From the NCBI GenBank assembly GCA_002155895.1, contig MUMD01000034.1, forward strand, positions 1-48,054: DNA of 48,054 bases, given 5' to 3'. This stretch comes from Streptomyces rochei. GTDB lineage: Bacteria; Actinomycetota; Actinomycetes; Streptomycetales; Streptomycetaceae. Under the pieces are notes generated by a model. The model had not been told where the DNA came from, ran no database searches, and saw nothing but the letters and a program-made list of their open reading frames with translations. The position numbers were made by a program, and so were the translations under genes. Below, in pieces: positions 33,146 through 43,277 of the stretch. Positions within the stretch are counted from its first letter, which is position 1; each line of letters starts with the position of its first letter.

Positions 33146-33180
33146 ATTGCCCCCTCCGTGAGAGAAACGGAGGGGGCAAT
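33146..33180 (+). terminator. Terminator after the thrC-sulfur carrier operon
   Basis: ATTGCCCCCTCCGT (33146-33159) pairs perfectly with ACGGAGGGGGCAAT (33167-33180) around a seven-base loop. Confidence 0.85.
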
Positions 33181-33535
33181 TCCATGTGATTGAGCGCGGT
33201 AGAGTTGGGGAACGCGCTCCCGATCGACAGATCCGGATCCCTGAATTCCTGCTTTGCGTCCGACAAGATGCAGCCAAAGTGTGAGCGTATTTCGCGGCTT
33301 TTGTGCCCTTTGCGCCACCCGACTTGACCCGAATTTAGGCGAAAGTTCGCCATATTCCGGGCCGGGTGCGTCCAGATTTCTCGTCCGATTGACCTGTTGC
33401 AGACGGCAGTTGGACAGATACATTCAGCCGCGGTCGACGCGTTCCGGCGCACGCCCCCAGTCGTTGGGGGGTGAGGTCTGACCCGGGTCCGCGAAGTGTG
33501 GATCTGTGCAAGGGCCAGTAATAGGGGAGTTAGGC
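33181..33535 (+). promoter_or_regulatory. 355-base AT-richer leader/promoter region of the cold-shock gene
   Basis: No gene is visible. The stretch is clearly less GC-rich than its surroundings, especially 33230-33420 (ATATTCCGG, TTTAGG, TTTCTCG). A small stem-loop CCCCCA-GTCGT-TGGGGG lies at 33454-33470, about 65 bases before the start codon, and GGGGAG (33524-33529) is the ribosome site. A long structured 5' untranslated region is typical of cold-shock mRNAs; promoter position unknown. Confidence 0.45.
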
Positions 33536-33739
33536 ATGGCTCAGGGCACCGTCAAGTGGTTCAACGCGGAGAAGGGGTACGGCTTCATCGCGGTCGACGG
33601 TGGTGCGGATGTTTTCGTCCACTACAGCGCGATCCAGATGGACGGTTACCGCACCCTCGAAGAAGGCCAGCGGGTCGAGTTCGAGATCTCGCAGGGTCAG
33701 AAGGGCCCGCAGGCCGACATGGTCCGCCTCAGCGCCTGA
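33536..33739 (+). CDS. Cold-shock domain protein (CspA family)
   Basis: 67 residues, a single cold-shock domain. RNP1 is GYGFIAV and RNP2 is VFVHYSAI, with the start [17 protein letters not shown] invariant in the family. It binds single-stranded RNA/DNA and acts as an RNA chaperone. It is one of several paralogues expected in Streptomyces (SC7.0/ScoF type). GGGGAG lies seven bases before the ATG, and a very strong terminator follows. Confidence 0.93.
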   Translation: MAQGTVKWFNAEKGYGFIAVDGGADVFVHYSAIQMDGYRTLEEGQRVEFEISQGQKGPQADMVRLSA

Positions 33740-33772
33740 GACGTTCGGCCACCGCAAGCGAACGGTTCTTCT

Positions 33773-33812
33773 CCGAAGGGCCCGCACCCCACCCGGGGTG
33801 CGGGCCCTTCGG
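33773..33812 (+). terminator. Strong terminator after the cold-shock gene
   Basis: A perfect 18-bp stem (CCGAAGGGCCCGCACCCC with its complement) and the loop ACCC. It isolates the cold-shock gene from groEL downstream. Confidence 0.9.
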
Positions 33813-33907
33813 CCTGCCCGTCCTCTGTTCGCGGGTGGCTGAGTGCGGGGCCGGATCCCCCGGAGGCGCTTGCGCCCACCCGTCGCCCGACCGCCACCCC
33901 CCATCGA

Positions 33908-33922
33908 GCTCGCTTCGCGAGC
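33908..33922. repeat. Small inverted repeat
   Basis: GCTCGC-TTC-GCGAGC, a 15-base dyad just left of the first CIRCE element. Similar short hairpins are common between Streptomyces genes; no role assigned. Confidence 0.5.
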
Positions 33923-33926
33923 GCAC

Positions 33927-33953
33927 CTTGCACTCGGAGGGGTCGAGTGCTAA
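33927..33953. promoter_or_regulatory. CIRCE element 1 (HrcA operator) upstream of groEL
   Basis: CTTGCACTC, nine spacer bases, then GAGTGCTAA. The right half matches the CIRCE consensus at all nine positions and the left at seven. TTGCAC and TAATCA inside it are 17 bases apart and could be the -35 and -10 of the promoter, so HrcA binding would block transcription directly. Confidence 0.85.
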
Positions 33954-33962
33954 TCATTGGCG

Positions 33963-35741
<1,779 letters not shown>

Positions 35742-35777
35742 TCGACCGGTTCCGGTTGATCGGCCGTCCCGTACGGA

Positions 35778-35817
35778 CCGAGGGCGGCACTCCCCGACCG
35801 GGGGGTGCCGCCCTCGG
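35778..35817 (+). terminator. groEL terminator
   Basis: CCGAGGGCGGCACTCCCCG pairs with CGGGGGGTGCCGCCCTCGG, a 19-bp stem with one wobble pair and the two-base spacer AC. Confidence 0.85.
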
Positions 35818-35971
35818 GCGTTTCCGGGACCCGCGGGGCCGCGCACGGGTCGGATTGTGACCTGCGCCACTGATGGCGGACGGCCGGAATGGGCGGGGCG
35901 GGGGTTCCGGTTGTCCCGGGCAGGTTCATGCGCATGCACATACTGACCGGTACCTCCAGAGGAGCCCCCAC

Positions 35972-37102
35972 GTGACCGTCACCGCCGCCGACGCCGCCTC
36001 GCGCGCCGCCCAGATCCTCGCCCGCCCGGCCACCATCAACGGCCTGACCGTCCCCAACCGCATCGCGATGGCCCCGATGACCCGGATGTTCTCCCCGGGC
36101 GGCGTCCCCGGCGAGGACGTGGTCTCGTACTACTCCCGCCGTGCCGCGGCGGGCGTCGGCCTGATCGTCACCGAGGGCACCTACGTCGGTCACGACTCCG
36201 CCGGGCAGAGCGACCGCGTGCCGCGCTTCCACGGCGAGGAGCAGCTGGCCGGCTGGGCGAAGGTCGCCGAGGCGGTGCACGCGGCGGGCGGCACCATCGT
36301 GCCGCAGCTCTGGCACATCGGCATGGTCCGCAAGCAGGGCGACCAGCCCTTCCCCGAGGCTCCCGCCGTCGGCCCCTCCGGTCTGCGCATCGGCGAGGAC
36401 GAGGTCACCGGCAAGGCGATGACCCAGCGCGACCTGGACGACGTCATCGGCGCCTTCGCCCGGGCCGCCGCCGACGCCGAGCGCATCGGCTTCGACGGCG
36501 TGGAGATCCACGGCGCCCACGGCTACCTCGTCGACCAGTTCCTGTGGGCGGGCACCAACCGCCGCACCGATGCCTACGGCGGCGACCTGGTCTCCCGCAC
36601 CCGCTTCGCCGCCGAGATCGTGGCCGCCGTACGCGAGAAGGTCTCCCCGGAGTTCCCGGTGATCTTCCGCTACTCGCAGTGGAAGCAGGACGCCTACGAC
36701 GCCCGTCTCGCCGAGACCCCCGAGGAGCTGGAGGCGATCCTCGCCCCGCTCGCCTCGGCCGGCGTCGACGCCTTCCACGCCTCCACGCGCCGCTACTGGC
36801 AGCCCGAGTTCGACGACTCCGACCTCAACCTCGCCGGCTGGACCAAGAAGCTCACCGGCAAGACCGCCATCACCGTCGGATCGGTGGGCCTGGAGGGCGA
36901 GTTCACCCAGTCCTTCCAGGGCGAGGGTGCCGCGCTGGGCAGCCTCGACAACCTGCTGGACCGCATGGAGCGCGACGAGTTCGACCTCGTCGCCGTCGGC
37001 CGGGCGCTGCTCCAGGACCCGCAGTGGGCACGGAAGGTCCTGTCCGGCCGCTTCGGCGAACTGGCGCCCTTCGACGCGGCGTCGCTGAAGACCCTCAGCT
37101 GA
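35972..37102 (+). CDS. NADH:flavin oxidoreductase, Old Yellow Enzyme family
   Basis: 376 residues from GTG 35972 (GGAG eight bases upstream); reading back to 35873 adds an improbable leader. FMN TIM-barrel features: NRIAMAPMTRMF, QLWHIGMV, GFDGVEIHGAHGYLVDQFLW, RTDAYGGDL, and FDLVAVGRALLQDP near the end. It reduces activated alkenes with NAD(P)H through FMN; the physiological substrate is unknown and it may serve in electrophile detoxification. It follows the groEL terminator with its own ~150-base upstream region and precedes a carboxylesterase gene on the same strand. Confidence 0.9.
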   Translation: MTVTAADAASRAAQILARPATINGLTVPNRIAMAPMTRMFSPGGVPGEDVVSYYSRRAAAGVGLIVTEGTYVGHDSAGQSDRVPRFHGEEQLAGWAKVAEAVHAAGGTIVPQLWHIGMVRKQGDQPFPEAPAVGPSGLRIGEDEVTGKAMTQRDLDDVIGAFARAAADAERIGFDGVEIHGAHGYLVDQFLWAGTNRRTDAYGGDLVSRTRFAAEIVAAVREKVSPEFPVIFRYSQWKQDAYDARLAETPEELEAILAPLASAGVDAFHASTRRYWQPEFDDSDLNLAGWTKKLTGKTAITVGSVGLEGEFTQSFQGEGAALGSLDNLLDRMERDEFDLVAVGRALLQDPQWARKVLSGRFGELAPFDAASLKTLS

Positions 37103-37199
37103 CCCGGCCCGCACCGGCGGCGCACCGCGGCGTAAGGTCCGTGGGATCACCAACTACTGCCGTACGTACGTCCAGCGGCGTCCAGTGAGGGAGTGATCC

Positions 37200-38717
37200 A
37201 TGACCGACCCCGAGGTTCCGGAACCCGTGGTGCGCACCGCCGCCGGTGCGGTGCGCGGACGCCGGGAGGACGGACTGACCGTCTTCCGCGGCATCCCGTT
37301 CGCCGAACCGCCGGTCGGCGAGGCCCGGTTCGCCGCTCCGCGTCCCGCCCGCCCGTGGGACGGCGTGCGCGAGGCGTTCGCCTTCGGCCCGCCGCCCCCG
37401 CAGGACACGGGGATCGCGGGCCCGCCCGCCGCCCTGCCCGAGGGCGACGACTGGCTCACCGTCAACGTCTGGACCCCCGCTCCCGACCCGGCCGCCCGGC
37501 GTCCGGTCATGGTCTGGATCTACGGCGGCGCCTACCGGCTCGGCCACTCCGGCAGCCCCGGCTACGACGCCCGCCGCATCGCCGAGGACGGCGACCTCGT
37601 CGTCGTCACCCTCAACTACCGCGTCGGCATGGAGGGCTTCGCCCGCATCGAGGGCGCCCCCGCCAACCGTGGCCTGCTGGATCAGGTGGCCGCGCTGGAG
37701 TGGGTGCGGGACAACATCACCGCGTTCGGCGGCGACCCCGGGCAGGTCACGGTCTTCGGCGAGTCCGCGGGCGCCGGTTCCGTGGCCTCCCTGCTGGCCG
37801 TGCCCCGTGCCGCGGGCCTCTTCCACCGGGCCGTCGCCCAGAGCGTGCCGGGCACCTTCTTCTCCGACGAACTCGCCCGTGACATCGGCACCGTCCTCGC
37901 CGCCGAGCTGGGCCTGCGCCCCACCGTCGCCGACCTGGCCGCCGTGGCCCCGGACCAGCTGGTCAAGGCGGGCCAGACACTCGCCCCCCGGATGCCCCAG
38001 TACGTCGACCGCTGGGGGCAGGCCGCGCCCACGGTCACCCCGTACTCGCCGGTCGTCGACGGCGACGTGCTGCCCCGGACGCCGTGGCAGGCGCTGGCGT
38101 CCGGCGCGTCCCGGGACGTCGCCCTGGTCGTCGGCCACAACCGGGACGAGAACCGCCTGTTCACCGCCATGGCGGGGAAGCTGGGCGAGATCTCCGAGGA
38201 GCGCGCGGCCAAGGCGCTGCGGCTCTACGCGCCGGGCGGCGAGGCGGCCTACCGCGCCGCCTACCCCGGCTGGTCCGCGAACGACCTGTACGAACGCGTC
38301 CAGACCGACTGGCTGTTCGCCATGCCGTCCCTGCACCTGGCCGAGGCCCACCTCGCGGGCGGCGGCCGCTCCCACGTCTACGAGCTGACCTGGCCGGCTC
38401 CCGGCAACGGCGGTGCCCTCGGCGCCTGCCACGCCCTGGACGTGCCCCTGCTCTTCGGCACCTTCCGGGCCGACCTCGGCCTGCTCCTCTTCGAGGGCGC
38501 CGAACCGTCCGCCGAGGCGCGGGCCCTCTCCTCCCGCTTCCGTTCCTCCTGGACCGCCTTCGCCCGCACCGGCGACCCCGGCTGGCCGGCGTACGACACC
38601 GAGCGGCGCCTCGTCCAGGTCCTGGACGCCGAGCCGGTCGTCGCGCCCTACCCGGAGGAGGCGTCCCGGCGGCTGTGGGAGAGCCACGAGTTCGCGGCAC
38701 TGCCGCTGCTGGGCTGA
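37200..38717 (+). CDS. Type-B carboxylesterase/para-nitrobenzyl esterase
   Basis: 505 residues, normal family length. FRGIPFAEPPVGEARFAAP is the N-terminal signature; MVWIYGGAYRLG supplies the oxyanion hole (GG); GESAGAGSVASLL holds the nucleophile serine; GHNRDENRLF includes the acidic triad residue region; CHALDVPLLFGTF carries the catalytic histidine. It hydrolyses carboxylic esters. There is no signal peptide, so probably intracellular, unlike many secreted homologues. GGGAG is six bases before the ATG. A small membrane-protein gene begins five bases after its stop. Confidence 0.88.
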   Translation: MTDPEVPEPVVRTAAGAVRGRREDGLTVFRGIPFAEPPVGEARFAAPRPARPWDGVREAFAFGPPPPQDTGIAGPPAALPEGDDWLTVNVWTPAPDPAARRPVMVWIYGGAYRLGHSGSPGYDARRIAEDGDLVVVTLNYRVGMEGFARIEGAPANRGLLDQVAALEWVRDNITAFGGDPGQVTVFGESAGAGSVASLLAVPRAAGLFHRAVAQSVPGTFFSDELARDIGTVLAAELGLRPTVADLAAVAPDQLVKAGQTLAPRMPQYVDRWGQAAPTVTPYSPVVDGDVLPRTPWQALASGASRDVALVVGHNRDENRLFTAMAGKLGEISEERAAKALRLYAPGGEAAYRAAYPGWSANDLYERVQTDWLFAMPSLHLAEAHLAGGGRSHVYELTWPAPGNGGALGACHALDVPLLFGTFRADLGLLLFEGAEPSAEARALSSRFRSSWTAFARTGDPGWPAYDTERRLVQVLDAEPVVAPYPEEASRRLWESHEFAALPLLG

Positions 38718-38721
38718 GGCG

Positions 38722-39087
38722 GTGCGGTTCCGGGGGCTCCTGCTCGGTCTGTTCCTCCTCCCGGCCGTCGTCGGCGCGTACCTGCTGGCCGGGGCCGCGA
38801 CCGAGGACGGCACGCCCCGGTGCGACGGCATCATCGAGGAGTACGGGGACGCGGAACGCTCCGGCCCGATGAAACCGGGCGAGACCTGCGACCTGTACGA
38901 CTTCGCGGACGGCCGGTCGCAGGGCACCCGGAGCTACGACCAGCAGCGCAAGGCCCAGGAGGCGAAGGCGTCGAAGGACGGCCTGGTGGGCGGGGTCTGC
39001 CTCGTCTACGGGCTGGCCGGAGCCTGCGCGGTGATCGCCGGCCGCAGGGCCGCCCCGGCACCACCCGGGAAGCGGACGCCGCCCTGA
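38722..39087 (+). CDS. Small hypothetical membrane protein
   Basis: 121 residues from GTG 38722, with GAGGCG just before it; it follows the esterase stop by four bases, so translation is probably coupled. The N-terminal helix (LLLGLFLLPAVVGAYLLAGA) and a C-terminal helix (GGVCLVYGLAGACAVIAG) flank an acidic extracytoplasmic segment with two cysteines (PRCDGIIEEYG, GETCDLYDF) that could form a disulfide. I do not recognise the family. Confidence 0.6.
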   Translation: MRFRGLLLGLFLLPAVVGAYLLAGAATEDGTPRCDGIIEEYGDAERSGPMKPGETCDLYDFADGRSQGTRSYDQQRKAQEAKASKDGLVGGVCLVYGLAGACAVIAGRRAAPAPPGKRTPP

Positions 39088-39115
39088 GACCGCGCCGCGC
39101 GGCCGAAGGGGCGGT

Positions 39116-39688
39116 TCAGGCGCCGCCCATCGGCTCGATGTCCACCCGTACCGGCGTCCCCCACACCCGCAGCACCTCGTAGTCCGTGAACTCGTGGACC
39201 AGCCGGTACGCCATCGCCGCGCGGGGCGCCCGCAGCTGGGCGGCGATGTACAGCTCGGCCTCGCGACGGTCCCGGCGCGGGGTGCCGCACAGCTGCCACG
39301 CCTGGCCGTTCCACAGCTCCGGCAGCCAGCGCTGCTGGGGCTGGGGGCGCTCGCCCCGGACGCCGTAGCGGGACGGGACCGGCTCGGTCGCGGGCCGGGC
39401 CGGGAGCGGCCCGCCGTTGTACTCGACGCGGCGCGCGGAGCGGCGGCGGGTCTCGCACAGCAGGCACAGGTCGGGGGCCGCCTTGTCGACCGGGCCGTTC
39501 GGGTGCTCGGGACAGCGGGTGCTGGGGGCCGTCGACTCGACGCTCTCCTCCAGCAGGTCCAGCGCCCGCTTCAGGTCCGCGCGGACCTCGTGCAGCTTGG
39601 CGTCCGGTGTGTCGGTGCCCAGGGCCTCGCCGTGCTCACCGAGGAGACGCAGGGCGCGGCCCAGGGCGGTCAGCTGGGCGTGGTTCAT
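39116..39688 (-). CDS. Conserved hypothetical protein with Cys-rich middle
   Basis: 190 residues. A helical N-terminus (MNHAQLTALGRALRLLGEHG and on to ~52) is followed by a short putative zinc-binding stretch (TRCPEHPNG, DLCLLCETRRR), a Pro/Arg-rich linker and a beta-rich C-terminal part (YIAAQLRAPRAAMAYRLVHE). The family is unknown to me; the layout resembles actinobacterial proteins of unknown function. Its first 53 bases overlap the 3' end of the EIIBC gene on the same strand, so it is probably co-expressed with the MurNAc block. Confidence 0.6.
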   Translation of the reverse strand: MNHAQLTALGRALRLLGEHGEALGTDTPDAKLHEVRADLKRALDLLEESVESTAPSTRCPEHPNGPVDKAAPDLCLLCETRRRSARRVEYNGGPLPARPATEPVPSRYGVRGERPQPQQRWLPELWNGQAWQLCGTPRRDRREAELYIAAQLRAPRAAMAYRLVHEFTDYEVLRVWGTPVRVDIEPMGGA

Positions 39689-41243
39689 GTTTCTCAGGGT
39701 CGCACACGGGGCGTCCCGCGCCGTCGGGCAGACCGAAGAAGTACGTCGCCAGGAAGCCCACCGCGTACCCGGTGAGCAGCCCGCCGCCGTACACCCCCGC
39801 CGTCACCGCCCAGCCGCCGCCCGCGAGGAGCGGGAACAGCGCCCAGCCGGACGGGCCGATCGCCGTCGCGCCCACCTCCGTGCCGAGCATCGCGAAGAGG
39901 CCGACGAAGGCGCCGCCCGCCGCGCCGCCCACGCACGCGGTGAGGAAGGGGCGGCCGAGGGGGAGGGAGACGCCGTAGATCAGCGGTTCGCCGACGCCGA
40001 GGAGGCCGGCCGGGAGCGCCGATCGGATCGTCGTGCGCAGGGAGGTGTCGTGGCGCAGACGGACGTAGACCGCCGCCGCCGCGCCGACCTGGCCCGCGCC
40101 CGCCATGGCCAGGACGGGCAGCAGGACGGTGTGGCCCTGCTGCTCGATCAGGGTGGTGTGGATGGGGATGAGGGCCTGGTGGAGGCCGAGCATCACCAGG
40201 GGCAGGAAGAGGCCGCCGAGGATCAGTCCGGCCAGGGCGCCCGTGGTCGTCAGGAGCCAGTCCGCCGCCGTGCCGATGGCCGTGGCGACCTCCCCGGCCG
40301 CGTACATGAGGACGTAGAGGGTGAGCAGGCCGGAGACCAGGACGGTGAGGGTCGGCGTGAGCAGGACGTCCAGGGTGCCGGGGAGGCGGGCGCGGCACCA
40401 CTTCTCGACGTACGTGCCGAGCACGGCGGCCGCCAGCGCGCCGAGGACGCCGCCCTGGCCGGGGGCGAGGGCCGTCCCGAACGCGGTCACCTTCGCGACC
40501 CCCGGGTAGACGACGACGGCGGCGACCGCGCCGCCCAGCACGGGCGTGCCGCCGAACTCCTTGGCCGTGTTGTGGCCGACGAACACCGCGATCAGCGCCA
40601 TGAAGGCGGAGGAGAGGGCGGTCAGGGCAGGGGTCAGACCGGGGAGCCAGCGCAGATTGGTCAGCAGGCCCGCGATGCCGGCGACGATGCCGCAGCCGAT
40701 CAGGGCGGGGATGAGGGGGACGAAGATGTCCGCGACGCGGCGCAGGGCCGTCTTGAGCGGGGTCGCGTTGCGGGCCTTCTGCCGGGCCTTCAGCTCGGCG
40801 CCGCGCCGGGCGAGGGCGTCCGCCGTGTCGGCCGTCGTGTCGGCCGTCGTGTCGGCCGCCGGGGTGACCGCCGGGGCGACGGCAGGGGTGACCGACGCGT
40901 CGTCCGCCCCGGCGGTCTTCCCGCCGGCCTCCCCGTCGCCTTCTCTCCCGTCGCCGTCCGCCGGGTCGTCCGCCGTGCCGATCCGCCCGGCCGCGAGCAG
41001 CGCCTCGAAGGCCGCCGTCACCCGGCCGACCACCCCCGGGCCCAGCACCACCTGGTACGAGGCGCCGTCCTCCACCACCCCCAGCACCCCGGGCACCGCC
41101 CGCAGCGCCTCGTCGTCCACCCGGGAGCGGTCGGCCAGGCCCAGGCGCAGGCGGGTCATGCAGTGGGCGACGGAGGTGACGTTGCCGGGGCCGCCGACCA
41201 GGGGGAGGAGGGCGGCGGCCGTGGCGTGGGGGTCCTTGATCAC
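39636..41243 (-). CDS. murP: PTS EIIBC permease, probably N-acetylmuramic acid (MurP-like)
   Basis: 535 residues. The EIIB domain (~1-90) has the phospho-cysteine C28 in SVAHCMTRLRL. A Thr/Ala/Asp-rich linker with repeated TTAD units follows (~100-150), then an EIIC domain with about ten membrane helices (IFVPLIPALIGCGIVAGI, GHNTAKEFGG, GEPLIYGVSLPL). No EIIA is present, as in E. coli MurP, which borrows Crr. The sucrose/trehalose branch looks similar; the MurNAc assignment rests on murQ 15 bases upstream and the RpiR regulator. The GTG start has GGAGG immediately against it, unusually close. The 3' end overlaps the next gene by 53 bases. Confidence 0.72.
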   Translation of the reverse strand: MIKDPHATAAALLPLVGGPGNVTSVAHCMTRLRLGLADRSRVDDEALRAVPGVLGVVEDGASYQVVLGPGVVGRVTAAFEALLAAGRIGTADDPADGDGREGDGEAGGKTAGADDASVTPAVAPAVTPAADTTADTTADTADALARRGAELKARQKARNATPLKTALRRVADIFVPLIPALIGCGIVAGIAGLLTNLRWLPGLTPALTALSSAFMALIAVFVGHNTAKEFGGTPVLGGAVAAVVVYPGVAKVTAFGTALAPGQGGVLGALAAAVLGTYVEKWCRARLPGTLDVLLTPTLTVLVSGLLTLYVLMYAAGEVATAIGTAADWLLTTTGALAGLILGGLFLPLVMLGLHQALIPIHTTLIEQQGHTVLLPVLAMAGAGQVGAAAAVYVRLRHDTSLRTTIRSALPAGLLGVGEPLIYGVSLPLGRPFLTACVGGAAGGAFVGLFAMLGTEVGATAIGPSGWALFPLLAGGGWAVTAGVYGGGLLTGYAVGFLATYFFGLPDGAGRPVCDPEKHEPRPADRPGPRPASPR

Positions 41244-41258
41244 CCTCCGAGCGTGCGG

Positions 41259-42194
41259 TCAGCCCCGCGCCGCCGCCAGCGCGGCGCGCAGGTGGCCGCC
41301 GGAGTCCTCCAGAAGGCGGGCGGCCGTCGGGCCGTCCACGTCGGCCAGCAGGGTCAGGATCGCGTGCTTGACCTCGCCGTCGGTCGCGGTCAGGGCCCGC
41401 TCGATCGCGTCGTCGGGGGCGCCGGTCGCCAGGGCGACGATGCGGCGGGAGCGGGCCCGCAGCTTCTCGTTGGAGGCGCGGACGTCCACCATCAGGTTCC
41501 CGTAGGTCTTGCCGAGCCGGATCATGGTGATCGTCGAGATCATGTTCAGGACCAGCTTCTGCGCCGTACCGGCCTTCAGCCGGGTCGATCCGGTGATCAG
41601 CTCGGGACCGGTGACGACCTCGACGCCGTGCTCGGCGGCGGCGGCCAGGGCGCTGCCCCGGTTGCACGCCAGCCCGACGGTCAGGGCCCCCCGCGCGCGG
41701 GCGTGCTCGACGGCGCCGACGGCGTAGGGCGTGCGGCCGGACGCGGAGACGCCGACCACCGAGTCGTCGGCGGTGAGACCGAGGGCGTCCAGATCGGCCC
41801 GGGCCAGCTCGGCGGAGTCCTCGGCGCCCTCCACGGAGGTCACCATGGCCTCCGCGCCGCCCGCGATCAGGCCGACGACCTGCCCGGGGGCGGTGTTGAA
41901 GGTGGGCGGGCACTCCGAGGCGTCCAGCACACCGAGCCGGCCGGCGGTGCCGGCGCCCGCGTAGATCAGCCGCCCGCCGCGCGCCATCCGGGCGGCGACG
42001 GCGTCGACGGCGGCGGCGATCTCCGGCAGCCGCTCGGCGACGGCGGCGGCCACGGCGGCGTCCTCGCCGTTCATCACGCGGGCGATGTCCAGGGTGGGTG
42101 ACTGGTCGATCTCGGCCAGCTCGGGCCGGAACGCCTCGGTGGTCAGCGTCTCCAACTGGGAGCGCAGGTCGGGGTGGTGGGGGGTGGAGGTCAT
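41259..42194 (-). CDS. murQ: N-acetylmuramic acid 6-phosphate etherase MurQ
   Basis: 311 residues, full length. The SIS domain begins GGRLIYAGAGTAGRLGVLDASECPPTF, which includes the sugar-phosphate loop and the catalytic Glu94. VVGVSASGRTPYAVGAVEHA is the second phosphate loop, and STRLKAGTAQKLVLNMISTI the family signature. It cleaves the lactyl ether of MurNAc-6-P to GlcNAc-6-P and D-lactate, in the cytoplasm. Product use by NagA at 23870 closes the path to glucosamine-6-P. It lies between the RpiR gene (upstream) and the EIIBC gene (downstream), all leftward. Confidence 0.95.
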   Translation of the reverse strand: MTSTPHHPDLRSQLETLTTEAFRPELAEIDQSPTLDIARVMNGEDAAVAAAVAERLPEIAAAVDAVAARMARGGRLIYAGAGTAGRLGVLDASECPPTFNTAPGQVVGLIAGGAEAMVTSVEGAEDSAELARADLDALGLTADDSVVGVSASGRTPYAVGAVEHARARGALTVGLACNRGSALAAAAEHGVEVVTGPELITGSTRLKAGTAQKLVLNMISTITMIRLGKTYGNLMVDVRASNEKLRARSRRIVALATGAPDDAIERALTATDGEVKHAILTLLADVDGPTAARLLEDSGGHLRAALAAARG

Positions 42195-42307
42195 GGGTGC
42201 AGCTCTTTCGGTTCGATCTCGATGCCGGGCGGTGCAGCGTCCTGGGGGCCGCGGGGAACTGCGCGACCGGCCACATACGGTTCGCGGCCGCCCACGCCGA
42301 TCAACCC

Positions 42308-43222
42308 CTACGGTCTCCCGCGCGCCCCGTGCCGATGGGCCAACGCCTCGTAGGACGCGGCCAGAGCCGGCGCGGCCTGTTCGTACGTCCGCTGCGCCAC
42401 CCCCACGAACAGGCAGTCCACCACCAGCAGCTGACTCGTCCGCGACGACATCGCCGCGGGCCGCAGCTCGCTCTCCCGGGAGGTCGACGTGGTCAGCACG
42501 TGGTCGGCGTACTGGGTGACGGGGCTGTCGGGACGCCCGGTGACGGCGACGGTCGTCGCGCCGCGCTCGAAGGCGACCCGCAGCGGCTCGATCACGTCCC
42601 CGGTCGAACCGGAGTGCGTGATCGCGATGGCGACGTCCCCGGCCCGCAACTGCACCGCGTTGGTGACGGCGAGGTGCGGGTCGCCGGGCGCGTGGGCTAT
42701 CAGCCCTATGCGCAGCAGTTTCTGGGTGAGGTCCTGGGCGACCAGCCCGGAGGCGCCGATGCCGTACACGTCGGTGCGGCGGGCCGCGGCGAGCGCGGTG
42801 ACGGCCGCGCCGAGCTGGACCGTGTCCAGACCCGCGGCGGTGTCGGCGAGGGTCTGCTGCTCGTCGTAGGCGAGCTTGGCCACGACGTCGGCGATCGGGT
42901 CGTCGACCGCGATGTCGGTGGTGATGGCGGGCGCGCGGCCGGACTGCTGCTGGGCGGCGAGGCCGGCGAGGGCGAGGCGCAGGTCCCGGTAGCCGGGGTA
43001 GCCGAGCAGCCGGGCGGTGCGGACGACCGTCGCCTCGCTGGTGCCGGTCAGCTCCGCGAGGCCGGTGACCGTGAGGGCCGCGCAGCCGGCCGGGTCGCCC
43101 GCGACGGCCTCGGCGACCCGCTGCATGGAACGGGTCATCGACGGTGACAGCGTGCGCACCTTGGCCGCCAGCGCGCCCGGTGCGGGAGGTGAGGCGAAAG
43201 TTTCCTTCACTTCATCGGTCAC
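42308..43222 (-). CDS. RpiR/MurR-family transcriptional regulator
   Basis: 304 residues. The N-terminal HTH_6 domain ends in TVTGLAELTGTSEATVVRTA. The C-terminal SIS domain (DVYGIGASGLVAQDLTQKLL, AITHSGSTGDVIEPLRVAFE) should sense a sugar phosphate, most likely MurNAc-6-P, by analogy with MurR of E. coli. The GTG start lacks a clear Shine-Dalgarno; two GAAA-N5-TTTC-type dyads overlap the start region and are candidate operators. It heads the leftward murQ-EIIBC block after a 113-base gap. Confidence 0.85.
   Translation of the reverse strand: MTDEVKETFASPPAPGALAAKVRTLSPSMTRSMQRVAEAVAGDPAGCAALTVTGLAELTGTSEATVVRTARLLGYPGYRDLRLALAGLAAQQQSGRAPAITTDIAVDDPIADVVAKLAYDEQQTLADTAAGLDTVQLGAAVTALAAARRTDVYGIGASGLVAQDLTQKLLRIGLIAHAPGDPHLAVTNAVQLRAGDVAIAITHSGSTGDVIEPLRVAFERGATTVAVTGRPDSPVTQYADHVLTTSTSRESELRPAAMSSRTSQLLVVDCLFVGVAQRTYEQAAPALAASYEALAHRHGARGRP
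43196..43208. promoter_or_regulatory. Candidate RpiR operator, copy 1
   Basis: GAAA-GTTTC-CTTC: seven of eight arm bases fit a GAAA-N5-TTTC dyad. It lies just inside the RpiR coding start, 31 bases from copy 2 (three helical turns). Confidence 0.4.
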
Positions 43223-43226
43223 TCAT

Positions 43227-43239
43227 GAAAGATATTTTC
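43227..43239. promoter_or_regulatory. Candidate RpiR operator, copy 2
   Basis: GAAA-GATAT-TTTC, perfect four-base arms in the AT-rich spot between the divergent RpiR gene and the 43278 gene. Position and spacing to copy 1 suggest autoregulation. Confidence 0.5.
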
Positions 43240-43277
43240 GTTTCGGTCCGTGGGTCAAGAGTGCGCACAATGGGTGC

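Noticed and set aside
39417..42101. 894-codon open frame antisense to EIIBC and MurQ
   Set aside because: Composition of a shadow frame; murQ and EIIBC motifs are unambiguous on the minus strand.
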